A stretch of DNA of 64,000 nucleotides from Sabethes cyaneus (taxonomy: Eukaryota; Arthropoda; Insecta; Diptera; Culicidae), in the NCBI RefSeq assembly GCF_943734655.1, contig NC_071354.1, forward strand, positions 142,161,142-142,225,141, in the 5' to 3' direction. The position numbers and the translations under genes are program-made. Of the stretch, positions 11,593 to 23,289 are shown one piece after another. The stretch's first letter is position 1, and each line of letters opens with the position of its first letter. The notes beneath the pieces were generated by a model, which saw only the letters and a list, made by a program, of their open reading frames with translations, was not told the DNA's origin and made no database searches.

Positions 11593-12114
11593 TTCGATGG
11601 AAAAATTGTTCTAATCTTTTGAAAATATTTCGGGATTTGCAGTGGCCAGCGAACACCGGACATATTTTGGGTTAACCAGGGGTATGTCAAAGACTTGTAT
11701 CTTTTTTATCACGGAAATTTACTAACCCTCAAATTTTGTCCCAAAACAAGACTTCATTTCCAGACGATTGATGAAAAAAGAACAAAAATCCATTGCGAAA
11801 TAACCTAGAAATGGCCATTTCCGTGAGATCAGAACCAACAACATTTATCTTTCGGACCACGGGTTTCCATTTTTTTTCACCAGTCGATTGCAAATTGATT
11901 TTAGGTTTTGAAAGAAAAAAAATACAGTAAAATACCTGGATCAACCTCTTCCGCCTTCTCCACTCTCCGCTTTCAGTTTGTACTCAAATATCAAATTATC
12001 GTCCGCAGCACCTTCTTCTCGGACACGGAAAAAGCTCGTACATATGTCCATCGTGAGCAAAGTCACAGCTTCAAGTCATAGCGTTTTGCGAAGGAAAAAG
12101 TAGGCCATAGAGTT

Positions 12115-13495
12115 TGATAAATTTGCCATGGAAGGTAATTATATTAGCTTACTTGCAACTGCCTTCCGGCACTTAACCGAAATATTCCCCATGACGAACG
12201 AAAGCATGCGTGTAGGCAAGTTTTTAAGTTCTTTCTTCGTTTTAATTATCTATTCCTCCCTAGTTTTCGCGTCAAAATTGGTGGAGTAAATCTTACGCTA
12301 CAGGTTTGCCCAGAAATACTGGATAGGACGCAGCTGGGGGACGTTGGGCGGATTCACCGACCTCGATATTCAGCCGCTCCATCTCCATCAACGATGGCTT
12401 CGAATAGTGGACCGCTGCCAGCAGCGCCCAGAACACCGCGTCTTCGCCCAGCTAGCACCAACTCGTATATCAATGTACGAAAACTATCGTAAATATCTCC
12501 CAACAAACTCGAAATCGTAACTAAAGCTGGATAAAGTGGGATCAAGTTGATTTTCTGTCGTATATAATGATAATAACTGACATACATACGATTTTCAGCA
12601 CAAAATCGTAGAGTAGTACGGAGCGACTCGCGCTAATCGGATATTATCGTATATGAATACTTATATAGTCGTAACGCTCAAAATTATTCTTAACCACGTA
12701 TATCGCCTCCAAAATAGTACGGATATGCCAATTTTGCGCATGAAATACGATTTATTTAGAATGTATATCTGTACGTAATGCAGATTTTTACCTTTTTTAT
12801 ACAAATAAAAATGCTAGATGGGCGCCCTTACGGAATTTCTTGATGAACGACGCAACTTCCGGCAGGCACTATAAATTTTCCCGCTCAAGGCCAGTCCGGA
12901 GCAAATGAAGAGTGGCTTTGACATCCCTTTCTCGCTGATTGTCAGCTTTAGCAGCACCTTCTTGGGGAACTTGGTATGTGAAATGAACTTCACCTTGGAG
13001 CTCACTTCCTTCATTGGGGAAGTAAAGCTAGTTGTTGCTATCCAGAGTGAGATAGGTCTTATCTTCCATCACTACCGCCACGTTGTGCTTCGCCGGTAAA
13101 ATCGTCTTGACCATCTTATTCAGCCGCTGCCGCTGCATCATTGCCTGTAGCTCCCAGACCAGTGGACGGGACTGCCAGTTCCTTCCATGATGGATGTTCA
13201 TATTCGGTAGGTACTTTTTCATTGTTTGGCCGGTTGCACCGGCCAAGCGCACGCAACGATGTAGCCACTTTTTCCTCGGTATTCCTCTTCAGCATCTTTT
13301 GGAGCTTCTTGTCGCTCAGCGTCGTCGGCCGTCCGGAACCGGACTTTCTTTCGATGCTCTGATTGTTGTCCAATAGTGCCAAGATGTTGTAGATGCCGGA
13401 ACGGGTGTATCCTACGTCCACAAAGTGCCGCACGATGTCCGTTTTCGACGCGGCGGGGTACCGTTCTTTGAACGCGCATAATTCTGAACGGAGTA
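12115..13495 (-). pseudogene. Second mariner transposase (DD37D/E type), dead
   Basis: Near full-length antisense transposase remnant. The N-terminal helix-turn-helix region reads VRHFVDVGYTRSGIYNIL, then RKSGSGRPTTLSDKKLQ (13435-13290). The first catalytic block is VVMEDKTYLTLD (about 13060), where the family has DDETY. Next come VKFISHTKFPKKVLL and ISEKGMSKPLFICSGLAL. After an inserted segment (12455-12808) it resumes with VFWALLAAVHYSKPSLMEME (12445-12385). The second catalytic aspartate is lost here (FWPD is expected, FWAL is seen). It ends with NPPNVPQLRPIQYFWANL (about 12350-12297), where glutamine replaces the third acidic residue. Stops and frameshifts are frequent. It belongs to a different subgroup from the copy at 10.9 kb. 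Confidence 0.8.
12455..12808. mobile_element. ~350-bp insertion inside the mariner pseudogene
   Basis: Separates two parts of one transposase. Flanking 'GCTAG' occurs on both sides (about 12451-12455 and 12811-12815), possibly a short target duplication. The interior is dense in CGTA/TACG words but shows no clear terminal inverted repeat. Class unknown. Confidence 0.45.
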
Positions 13496-13497
13496 GC

Positions 13498-14119
13498 TAC
13501 CCGATCAGGAGGACCTAACAAAATTATAACAGATCTTGTTATTTTGTTATAAAATTTTCTAACAACAGTTGTTATTGAGTTGATATGTTTGATCATATTA
13601 TAACAACCGTTAGTATAAATTAGCCTCCGTAAGTGGTTAAAATATCAAAAATTATAACTAAACTTCCTCTAATTAATACCTGATTCATAACAAACCGTGT
13701 AATGATTTTATCTTAATTGTAACACATTGTGTTAAAGGTTAATTGTCAACATTTCAAGATATTACAAAAATAATACAGCTAATGAAGATATATTAGCAAG
13801 TATTAGTAACTGTGGAGTGACGTATTTAATATACTTTTAAAATGATGATGGTAATTAAAATAAGTTTTGCAAGTAACATATTTTGTTATAAAAGTAATTT
13901 GCAAGTAACATATTTTGTTATTAAAGCGAAATGTGCCATTCTTAATGGTGGAATCTATATAGCTCATTCATAACTCAATGTCCTACTTGTAACTGAATCT
14001 GTTACAAACTTGAATTGGCTTCCTAATTAGTTTATTTTCGATTTGTCACATAATATGTTAAAAATATGAAAATGTGTTATAAAACAGATAAAATCTTGTT
14101 ATGGCTTCCTGATCGGGTA
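13498..14119. mobile_element. TA-flanked MITE with CCCGATCAGGA ends
   Basis: The left end TA-CCCGATCAGGAGG and the right end, read in reverse, TA-CCCGATCAGGAAGCC are inverted repeats with similar subterminal sequence rich in 'TAACA/TGTTA' words. The length is 622 bp, with no coding region. It lies at the junction between the mariner pseudogene and the antisense RT pseudogene. Confidence 0.75.
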
Positions 14120-14121
14120 TA

Positions 14122-15970
14122 CTGTTTTCGCCATCACGGTTAGAGTTCGACTGATAGAGCTGTAGATTTTTTGCGCAAGTAGGCCAATATAATTACCTTC
14201 CATGAAAAATTTGTCGAACTCAATTAGCTGTCTTAGTTTTTTGTTACCATCCGAAAACAAAGTGCATTTTTTAATGCATACGTTAATGCTGTTGTCTGCG
14301 GTCACCAGGAATCCTAAATACCCGAACGCATCTACCACTGATAGTTCGTCACCGTCAAGGATTACCGTCCATCGGAGGCACGCGTTTGTCACCTTTGAGT
14401 TTCTTTCTTTCATGTATTTGGCCTTCCTCGTATTTATTTTCAGCCCAATCCTCCTAGACTCCGCTTTTAGTCTGGCGTAGATTACCTCCGCCGAGACAAA
14501 GTTCCTAGTAATGATGTCAAAGTCACCTGCGAAACCTTGGTGAAAATCGTGGCTCTCGTTTCGATGCTCGCTCGTCGGATCGCCCCTTCGAGAGCGATGT
14601 TGAACAGCATGCAGGATAAGCCGTCACCTTGTGACAATCCTTGCCATGTAGGGGGGCTCCGTAGCCGCAAGGTTACCGAGTCTGCTTTGACAAGCGAGTG
14701 GTCGTGGGTTCGAATCTTAGTAGAATCAAGCCATTCGGTGTCAAGTGACTTTAGCATGGGTTTATTCTCAGGCGCTCCATTTACCCTTCCTTCGTGCTGA
14801 ATACTATATTTACCCTCTGAAGCCTCTTGACAGTGCAAATGTCCCTCCTATAGTTAAGTGTACTGGTCAGAGGTACGAATGAGTCCTCGCCAGGGACGGC
14901 TATAATATGGGACAGTGCTGGCAGCGAGGAATAAGTGGGTAAAGTAGATCAAGCTTTGAAGGAAGGGTAAACCCCAATACACGCAAGCACGCATAAAATT
15001 TAATAAGCATATCGTTCACTCAATAGCGATTATAGCAACTATACTGGTCGCAGTAATGAGTCCACACATGGAAAAAAATCCTTGCCATGTCTCGAAGGGA
15101 CTCAACAGTAATCCCGAGATGCGCACAAAACACATCACTCGATTCAATATGGCTTTGATCAATCGCGTCAGTTTGTTCGAAAAACCGTGCAAGTCTCCAT
15201 GGACTGTATCGTATGCTGCTTTGAAGTCATTAAGGAGGTGATGGGCACGTTGTTCTCCCGATATTTTTGTAATATCTGTCGGATGGTAAAAATTTGGGAC
15301 AAAGTGGGGTGAGCCTCCACGAAACCCGCCAGATAATTCCCTACGAAACCCTGTTGCTATCGGTGACAGACGGTGTAAGAGAATCTGCAAGAACACCTTG
15401 GAGATGGCATTCACCAGGGCTATACCGCGAAAGTTATAGCAGTCGAGCCAAAGGCCCTTTTAGTAGATAAGACCCACCGCTCCTTCCATCCATTCCTCCG
15501 GTTACTTCTCCTTCTCCCAAACCTGGGAAATTACCCAGTGTTACTGGCGACTCTCGGCCTTGTTAGACGGTACATCGATGGCTTTGTTAATCTGCAGCAA
15601 CCCGAGTTTGACTTCCTGGAGATCAAGTGCTACGACATTATTACCTTCCATAGGCACTCTGAGGTTAACATCCGCTGCGCCTCCTTCTGCAACTTCTCCA
15701 TTAAGGTATTCATTGAAAAACTGTCGACCACCTCGTGCTCGTTTGTGATGAAATTCTCACCCTTATTCCTGCACATGTCAGGTTTCGGTGTGTAGCTCTT
15801 ACGAGATTCCCCTTCTCGTAGAACTTGTGCGTTTCATTAGCTCCGAATAGTTGTTCTAAATCAATCTCTTTCCTCCTTCTGGTGCTGTTTACTCCTGTGA
15901 ACCGTGGTTAGCTGATTCCTTGCTCGTCGGAATTTGGCCAAGTTCTTCCTAGTGGCAATGCTCAGATAAT
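14122..15970 (-). pseudogene. RTE-like reverse transcriptase (family A), antisense copy
   Basis: Runs right to left. The linker and finger region (15960-15420) is badly decayed. FLQILLHRLSPIATGF (about 15400-15355) corresponds to the family's 'iifRRLsPia' block. DFKAAYDTVHGDL (about 15230-15190) holds the first palm aspartate. VMCFVRISG and SPFETWQG follow up to the SINE insertion. Beyond it are GLSQGDGLSCMLFNIALEG (about 14650-14590) and then the thumb with ILDGDELSVVDAFGYLGF (14365-14315). The FADD block is corrupted (VTLTSLLG near 14520), so the active site is gone. The C-terminal third is missing at the MITE boundary. Confidence 0.82.
14650..15076 (+). mobile_element. 427-bp tRNA-derived SINE with perfect 14-bp target duplication
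   Basis: 'aatccttgccatgt' occurs at 14636-14649 and again at 15077-15090. The RT pseudogene reads continuously if one copy and everything between are removed. The head has an A-box-like 'tagccgcaaggtta' and a near-canonical B box 'gggttcgaatc' about 45 bp later, the internal RNA polymerase III promoter of tRNA genes. The 3' end before the duplication is A-rich. The body does not match the Feilai-like copies, so it is a separate family. The perfect duplication suggests a fairly recent event. Confidence 0.85.
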
Positions 15971-16008
15971 TTTCCAAGCCATGTTTTGCTCTACACCGCT
16001 TTGTTAGC

Positions 16009-16185
16009 AAAACAAAGCAAAGCCTAGGTGCTTTATTCCGTTATCGAAACTTGACCTTCTGTTCTACTATATGACAGACTTCGCAGCCAGTTGTTAAAGT
16101 ACATGTCAATTGCGGGGCTAGTGCTACGATTCTTTTAACTCTAGCAGCCTCTCCCAGCCGATATTCAAACCACGTCGCTTGTTGG
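16009..16185 (-). mobile_element. Feilai-like tRNA-derived SINE
   Basis: The reverse strand matches the other copies: tail 'aaagcctaggtgc', then 'cgaaacttgaccttctgtt', 'gacagacttcgcagccagtt' and 'tctcccagccgatattc'. The tRNA-like head is damaged. Confidence 0.8.
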
Positions 16186-16257
16186 CGTCCCCCCATCAAA
16201 CCAATCATTTCGTGTGCCCACGATACGTCAAAGCCGTCCTCTCCGGCGGAGCATTAG

Positions 16258-16521
16258 GCACTTAGATAACCCGAAATCTGCCGAGAATTACGTGCGAGGC
16301 AGTGCCTTCTTCCGAGGAGTTAGGTGCTTCAACCCTCGAAGACGGCTGGGGCAGAATACGTTCGGCCATTAGAGCAACGAGCCGCGACCGCAAGACTAGG
16401 TAAAGAGCCCGTGAAAGCCATTAAGGGCCCATGCCGTCTTCGAGGGTTCAACCACCTAACTCATCGGAAGAAGGCACTGCCTCGCACGTACTTCTCGGCT
16501 AATTTCAGGTTATCTAGCTGC
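16258..16521. mobile_element. Foldback element with ~92-bp arms
   Basis: The left arm 16258-16350 and the right arm 16431-16521 are reverse complements with roughly nine mismatches. Both carry 'acgtgcgaggcagtgccttc' in one orientation or the other, and the loop is about 80 bp. The RNA or single strand would form a long hairpin. No other copy is in this window and no target duplication is evident. Confidence 0.8.
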
Positions 16522-16674
16522 CGAATTTTTAGCCGAGGAAGACGGCCTCTGACGTGTGCGGTATTTATACGGTTGACAGTTTTGAGCGCACACATATTGC
16601 TACTAGGGCTACTAGGATGGTCGGAGTCATTATCCGCGTACCCAGCGAACGTATGTTGGCGATGTTAGAAAAGA

Positions 16675-16845
16675 ACCAGTCATCTATGACAGCGTGCTCA
16701 ATCTGTTTCATTGTACGTTAGTCAGGTGATCTCCAGGTGGTTTTGTGGATATCTTTGCGTGGAAAACAGATGCTTTGGATGTCTTGGGCGTCCATATCCC
16801 CGATGACGATCTTGATGTCCCATGGCGAACTCAATGCGTCAATGC
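16675..16845 (-). pseudogene. Non-LTR endonuclease scrap
   Basis: In the antisense direction, WDIKIVIGDMDAQD recalls the GD(F/A)NA catalytic block of AP-type endonucleases. It is followed by CFPRKDIHKTTWRSPD and MKQIEHAVID, which match the 'HTWRSPD...QIDHVLID' block. The stretch normally between these blocks is deleted. This is only a scrap, but the order and motifs fit. Confidence 0.6.
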
Positions 16846-17214
16846 GCTAATGTACAAATTTTATATACATAAGTTTTCACATGAGACTTCAATTTTGATT
16901 AGATTCTAATAGAATATCGATGCAAACTATTGAACGTAAGGTTGGTTGCACATTTTACAAACACATTTTACATTCAGGACATCAAATTCGTTTAGCTTAA
17001 TATAAGGGAAATAATTCGTGACCAATTGGGATGGGAAGAATTTGTCACTGATTTTCAGAAATAACATCAATTTAAATCGCCAAAGTATATGCTTGTCGTC
17101 CTAGACCTAGGATGCAAAAATGTGATTGATTGATTTATCAATTATGACTATGTTTATCACGTTTGTGCATTTATCATAAGTGAATTTCAACAATTGAATT
17201 GTTTAATTCGTAAT

Positions 17215-17312
17215 AAGATTTTTAACCGACTTTTATAAATATCTTTCCCAATTTTTCGATTTTCGGATTGAACCCCTACCTTCCCGTAGACGTAGTCCTG
17301 TGTCGAAAATCT
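17215..17312 (+). repeat. Right-end fragment of repeat family 2
   Basis: 'atttttcgattttcgg' and 'cgtagacgtagtcctgtgtc' match the right terminus of the copy at 6281-7346. Confidence 0.5.
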
Positions 17313-19790
17313 CGTAAGTATGACAATCTGCTGGTATGAAGCACTAAAATTTCTCTAGCTTTCAATCAATTTTCCGAATTTCGTCGACTTCCCTCACCCA
17401 GCGTGAACAAATCTGTCGTTGAACACGATATACGTCATTCAACTGAAACGTGTCAACGTATAGCTCTAGCATTAGAAGCCAAACTTGCAACCGAAAAGCG
17501 CATGGGGGAGAATGCACAGGAGGAGTTGACCAGTAGTGCAACCAGTATGGGGTAATATCCGTGCCAGACAAACGACCGATTTGACCGTGTTTAAAGTGCT
17601 TATCTATATACCGTTTCGATTTTTTTATATTCGTGCTTGGTTAAGCGAGTGTACGCAACAGCATCTGCCGAGCACCGACTAGCGGGAATCGTTAGAAAGA
17701 GGTGTTGCCACAGGGTTGGTGGACAGACGAATTTGTTTGTTTTTATATTTTACGGCACTTTATAAATCTGTCTGGTCGTGAGTGGTTTCGCACAAGGTGA
17801 GCTAAGGAGGTTCGGGTTCGATTCGGTTAGCAAAAGCTGAAGACGAACGGCTGGCAGTCGAAAAAAAAAAAGTTTTAGATTCCTCCCTCTACTTATAGCG
17901 CGCGCGAAGGCAGGGCTTGAGCCGTCTGTCGCTTGCGGGTAAATTGGGAGGTGGAACCGCCAGACGGATTGTGATTCAAATTTGGCACGATATGGGTGTT
18001 AAGTAGATTCGATTGAAATCCTGTTGTGCACATTGAGTGCTGTCTGGTGACGTCCAAATTTTTTACGATAGTGTCGGAAGGTCATTCGGTTGTAGAATGG
18101 AATCGCAAGTCAAGTGTGTCCTTTCGTCTGTTAAAAAAAATTGTACAAGAAATTTCTAAATAGCAAACATTCAGTTCGCTCTGCCAAGGCTCCTATAATT
18201 GAGCGTATTGCCAGTACCACAATTCATAGCTTCGCCAATAACTGGAATAAATTGAGTTCATTCTTCTCGATCAATCACCACTCAATCTGAATATGATTTG
18301 GTCAGACAGTCCTACGCTACACCATCTCCATATTCAAAGCATCTGTCTGTATTTGATGTAGGAGTTTTACTACTAGCGTTTTTTGGAAGCTCGTGGTTTT
18401 CCATGATGTCGCAATCCCTATACATACTTTGTCAAATCGATTTGATTCTCCTGGGATTTTGCTACCTGTAATAATTTTCATTCCATTTACAATAAACCGA
18501 TTTGAGAGGTAGAGAAGGTAAAATATAAAATACTTTTTAGCGAGGAACATATAATTTACCGCATGTTAAAAATTCCCACGTGCTAGCCAACAAAACAAAC
18601 TGGAAAATATCATAACTGCTCTAAGCAAACAGGAGTCATCCTTCAAAAATCACTGCAAATCATGAACTTTTCTCACAGAAAGACATATTATTCGCAAAAT
18701 AATACCTTCGATGCAAAGCGACTGTAATTAAAATGTTTATGATACCACATGATACCGTACCGTAACACCATAATTTGTTGTTAATTCAGTACCAAAGGGT
18801 TTGTACATCTGAAACATTCATCGTTTTTTATTTTCGGTTTTCGGTACAAATTGCTAACGACGAAGGGTTGCAGTGTCTCCTGTCGGGTTTCAAGGTACCC
18901 TTCATAAAGGCCCGCTATTCACCATAATGTAGAAGCAAATGATAAAGCAATAAATAATAATCAAAATCTGCAAATTTCGTTGACGTTGACTGCATCAGTT
19001 GACGGCGTTAACACACTGACTGCCAGGACTCTTCCGAGGCTCGAGGGAAACGAGCACTCTGTGTCTGTTAGTTGGCTTCAGACAAACCTAACTTGACGGT
19101 TCTGGCTAGGAATGATACGCAAGAGACATGCTTTTTTTTACCACCACAGCAAAGCTGAAGACAGTGATGTGTTCGAATCATAAATCATTATTTTATTACT
19201 GATGTTAGGAATCGGCATGGAGCATTTTGTTCCCGAGGCACAGGGGTGACGAGCATATCCAGCTTGTGAAACACGCAATGTTAGATCAAATTACGCGCGG
19301 AAGTCAGTGTCTTAAATTTGCGCTATTGCACGTTGTTTCATTAAAATATTTTCATCCCCATTTCAACCCAAGCGTAAAAAAGACACAGGAAAATTAATTT
19401 TGTGACAGTAGATAAGTGAAAAAACTATGTAATTATGTCGAATTCAGAATAAAATTATCATGATCAAATCTTCATGAGAGTTTTTATCGATTTGGACGTT
19501 ACTGAAAATATTCAAATGATTTTTCATGAAACAGATAAAAGCACACATATACCGAGCTAGTAGCTCGTCTACGATGTGATTGGGTTGATAGGGTGTGAAT
19601 ATTATAAAATTCTTCCCATATACAAAAAGAACCAGGGCCGCCTATTCAACATCAATTCATTTCTTTTTTGGAAAGAAAGGAAGTGTTTAATGCAACGAAT
19701 GGTTTAGTTAGATGGACTGGAAAAATTCGGTATAGACCAAAAATATATTGGGTTGTGTAAGGGCAGGTATTCCGCCGCCAATGGTGATAC
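17313..19790. other. Mostly unassigned region
   Basis: No RT, transposase or TIR is recognised. A tRNA-like stretch with a B-box-like 'gggttcgattcgg' lies at 17815-17827, followed by a poly(A) run at 17861-17870. It could be a short SINE, but no second copy is seen. The remainder is AT-rich. Confidence 0.4.
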
Positions 19791-20339
19791 CCGTTTGTTG
19801 TTCGTTATTTCTCGCCGCCTTAGTAGTGCCAGAATGAATATAAAGATGCCGCTAAAGGACAGTGCTAGTCAGCTACTGACTGACCGTACAGAACAGCTAA
19901 TCGCGTGAACTCGGCGGCACCATCGCTAGATGAAATTGTAGCAGCCATCAAGAGTAGAAATCCAAAAGAGCGCCAAGGGTAGACTGTATTTCAGCCGAAA
20001 TACTCAAAGCTGACCCATCTTTGTCAGCCCAGATGATGCATCAGCTTTTCAGCAATATATGGGTAACCACAACTTTTCCGGTAGACTGGATGCAGGGCAT
20101 ATTGTTTAAAGTCCCTAAGAAAGGAGACCTAACTGAATGCAATAACTGGCGTGGCATCACGTTGCTCTGTAGTACTCTGAAAGGTAATCCTCAACCGGAT
20201 CCAGGAGAAAATCGACGCTACTCTTCGGCGGCAGCAAGCTGGATTCCGTACTGGCCAATCATGTGTAGGCCATTTCACAACGCTCCGCATTATATTTGAG
20301 CATATCAACGAATTTCAGGACTCTCTTTTGCTGGTATTG

Positions 20340-20925
20340 TCTATCGCAAGTGTAGTTATTACGAATGGTTCGTATTTTCTACGAGAGCATATTCGTAGCT
20401 GTCTTGCATCAAAACCCATTTGACAAACGGTTGTTGTCTGACATCGTTATCGACGAAAACGGGTTGCGAAGATTGTATGAAAAGAAATTAGACTTGTGCA
20501 ATTATAACCTTCTTGGTATGCAGAAGCTGTGGTTCTGAAGCTGTGATTTGCGGCGTCGCCGGCTATTCGTAAAGAAGTATAACAAACGAGCTCAGTTCGA
20601 TTTCCGATAAAATCAGCATTTTTCGGGTATCAAAGATTCGGGTATCGCTATTTTTCGATAGGTGTCGGTAATGTAGAATACTAACACCTATCGGAAAAGA
20701 GTAAAATCTAGGATTATTTTTATCGAGAGCCCTTTCGTGCATTCGTAAAATCTACGAATCATGTTGTAAAATGCAATAATTCATACGAATATAGCTTTGT
20801 TAATATGTACGAAATATTCAGGACTCATTTTACGAATGTACTTCGTGGTAGAAAACAACGAATTCGTAAAGCAAACGTTCGTTTTCGTACCATAAACCAA
20901 GTTTTATTATCAGTGAGGCGTAGCA
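20340..20925. repeat. Insertion rich in TTCGTA/TACGAA words
   Basis: Lies between two pieces of the RT pseudogene. TTCGTA or TACGAA recurs many times, denser toward both ends, and a near-perfect hairpin occurs at about 20655-20695 ('cgataggtgt...acacctatcg'). Probably a non-autonomous DNA element, but the exact ends are unclear. Confidence 0.45.
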
Positions 20926-20929
20926 AACC

Positions 20930-21091
20930 AAAGCCGTGGGCTTAAACCATCATTAGACATTACCCTTCTTTATCGACAGACTTCGCAGCCGGCTGTTCGA
21001 GTACGGGAAAATTACGGGGCCAGTGTAACGATCCTGCTGACTCGATGATTCGAACATACGACGACTGGCTTGTTAGACCTCGAAGCTAACT
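20930..21091 (-). mobile_element. Feilai-like SINE, antisense
   Basis: 'tatcgacagacttcgcagcc', 'acggggccagtgtaacgatc' and 'ttagacctcgaagcta' match the other antisense copies at 28186 and 52799. Confidence 0.8.
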
Positions 21092-21440
21092 TAGACGTGG
21101 AAGAGTTCCAGATAAGCTAGTCCATCTCATCGAGGCTCAGTACCAGGCGTTCTCGTGCAAGGTTTTGTACTATGGCGTTTTGTCCGACCCTATAAGGGAC
21201 ATAAGGTATATAACCTATAAGGTTACTGCTGGCGTGAGACAGGGTTGCATTTTATTACTGCTTCTGTTTCTCATTGTTGCGGATGAGCCCCGGGTGTTTA
21301 CCCGAATACCCGGGTATTTAATCCACCTTATCGAAACAGGAATTACTCCCAACATGAGCCAACGTGCCGTTTCATGAAAGCTTTCAACGTTCTACAGAAT
21401 ATAGTGAATGTTACCATGGCACCAGCGAATATTTTAAATA

Positions 21441-21848
21441 GGCTTAGCCAGGAATGGTTCGATCTCTTTGACTTAATTTTGGTTCATTTGACATTACCGT
21501 TTTAGTCGTGCGAAATTTGACAAAGTTACGTATGAAAGATTTGTAGGACTCGTTATTATCTACAATTTTGCTGGATAAAGTGTTGCTGTAACTTTTGTAG
21601 TTACGGCGCTACAATGCTAGTACCTCTTTAGGTACTAAATGAACATTCATTTAGTTACTAAAGAGGTACTAGCATTGTACCGCTGTGACTACAAAAGTTA
21701 CAGAAACACTTTGTTCAGCAAAATTGTAGATAATAATGGGTTCTACAAATGTCCCATACATCAATTTGTCAAATTTTGCTCGACTGAGGCGGCACTGTCA
21801 AATGAATCAAAATTGAGTCAAAGTGATCAAACCATCCCTAGGCTTAGC
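21441..21848. mobile_element. Palindromic hAT-type MITE, copy 1, with 8-bp target duplication
   Basis: The element proper is 21449-21840 (392 bp), bounded by 'GGCTTAGC' at 21441-21448 and 21841-21848, a perfect 8-bp duplication. The ends are CAGGAATGGTTCGATC and, in reverse, TAGGGATGGTTTGATC. Almost the whole element is one inverted repeat: 'aatgctagtacctcttta' and its complement sit near the centre (about 21610-21680). An 8-bp duplication with CAGGG-like ends is the signature of hAT elements. No coding capacity. Confidence 0.88.
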
Positions 21849-22369
21849 TTGAATTTTAGGGGACAGTTGCATTCCATTTGAGTTTTTTTTATTGTTAATG
21901 TTCATAGTTACCAAGTATTTTTTATTGGAAAACAGGCTTGAAGCCTACACCTTAACTGAGCAAATAAATACATCGAGGATTGCCTTGGAATCCACTAACG
22001 ATGGAGCACCTAAATGAATCCGACCTAGCCGACGACATTAGGCCGAATGAATAAAAGAATTAGAGCAAATGTTCCCATAAGATTTACACGAGAAAAGCAA
22101 AGCAAATTGTTTTGTTCATACGGCCTATTGTCTAGCTCGCATCACGCCGAAACGATATGCAGAGCAAGTTAGACGACCTATCCGAGAGCTCCCAGACTGC
22201 AGGTCTCACAGTCAATGTAGCAAAAAATAAGTCTATGGTAGTGAGCACTGACAATTCCACCAACTTCACAGTAACGGGACAACAAGTTGAGTTCTAAACA
22301 TCTGTAATGTTCTATCTCGATAGTTTATAAATACTGTCATTGTCATCAAAAAAATTCCTGCTCCTTACC

Positions 22370-23140
22370 TTTTTATAGAAACTCCCTGCGTCATTCCTGA
22401 CGAATCGCTACTCTGCACCAGTGAACTCGCGATCCTCGTCTTCGCGCTTTTTTAGATGGTGGATTTTTTTTTTGCACGCTCCAGCCTTCCTATACCTTTC
22501 TCTGTTTTGGCATGGTGCCGCAGAGCAAGCGACTACTACCAGTGTTTCTCAATTGTTACTCTCCGACGTTCGCCATCAGCTGGTACACTGTCTTCACGCG
22601 TCATGTCTACCACTTTTCTCACAGTAGTTTCAAGTTGAAAAACTTTCAACTGCGACCATGGAAGTTTTTCCACCGCCTATTTAAATCTTCTACCGTTTCT
22701 TTCAGCTGTGCTGCGATTCGTTGATCATGCATTCTTGCATATTTCGCTGTCACACCGTCTATTATCAACCGCTGTTGAAACGCAGTAGGTACGAGGCTTT
22801 ACCGCCTTCAACAATCTTTCACGAATCTTCCACATAATAAGATAGTGGTCAATGTCGAATTTTGGACCCCGAAACGACCGTACATGAATGATATCCAAAA
22901 ATTGGCCTTGGTCTGGGAGCTAGAGTCTCGCTTTTAGGCAAAGTTTATGAGCCTTAGACCATTATCGTTAGTCGACAGGCTATATTTCATAATGTTAGGA
23001 CAAAAAATCCCTGTCCCGATCAGCGTTTTGGCATCTCCGATGACGATCTTCACATCTTGGCTTGGGTACTTTCCGTCCGTTCGCCTGTTCTTTGCGTTTA
23101 AACGTCTATTCACTTTTTGCTCGGTTTTAAACAGCTCAAA
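22370..23140 (-). pseudogene. Non-LTR endonuclease and linker remnant
   Basis: Antisense from about 23140: KYPSQDVKIVIGDAKTLIG (the GDxN-type block, with the asparagine lost), then MKYSLSTNDNGLRLINFA. FWISFMYGRFGVQNSTLT and later LVPTAFQQRLI and YARMHDQRIAAQLKETVED continue into the region between endonuclease and RT. Several stops. The style of sequence ('NDNGLRLInFA') is shared by many EN-bearing non-LTR elements. It may belong to the same clade as the RT pieces at 19.8-22.3 kb, but it runs in the opposite direction. Confidence 0.65.
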
Positions 23141-23289
23141 CTTTAGATGGCTAATGGCCGTATATTTTATTTTAAGCTTTGTTATACCCTATGTTGAGCA
23201 TTTTTTATAATAAGTAGCTTGAGAGATCACCTAGTACAGCACCAATGTGCTTAGTGCTTCGAAGCCCACACTCGTGTGGTCTAATTTTC

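Larger units (their letters stand above)
19795..22310 (+). pseudogene. Second-clade non-LTR reverse transcriptase, fragmented
   Basis: Three co-oriented pieces of one enzyme. Piece 1 (19880-20336) has APSLDEIVAAIKS, LSAQMMHQLFSNIW and FKVPKKGDLTECNNWRGITL, the conserved finger block. It continues through a frameshift into a 'qAGFRxGxSCVDHfttLR' block. Piece 2 (21095-21290) has DKLVHLIEAQYQ and VTAGVRQGCIL, the palm segment before the active site. Piece 3 (22140-22300) has KLDDLSESSQTAGLTVNVAK and KSMVVST, the thumb. The xxDD active site is missing. It is interrupted by an unknown segment plus a SINE (20337-21093), and by a palindromic MITE (21449-21840). The GVRQGC and PKKGDL signatures distinguish it from the RTE-like copies. 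I cannot name the clade. Confidence 0.75.

Noticed and set aside
22085..22110. Additional Feilai-like SINE fragment at 'gaaaagcaaagcaaatt'
   Set aside because: Only about 12 bases of similarity to the family tail, within chance for A-rich sequence.
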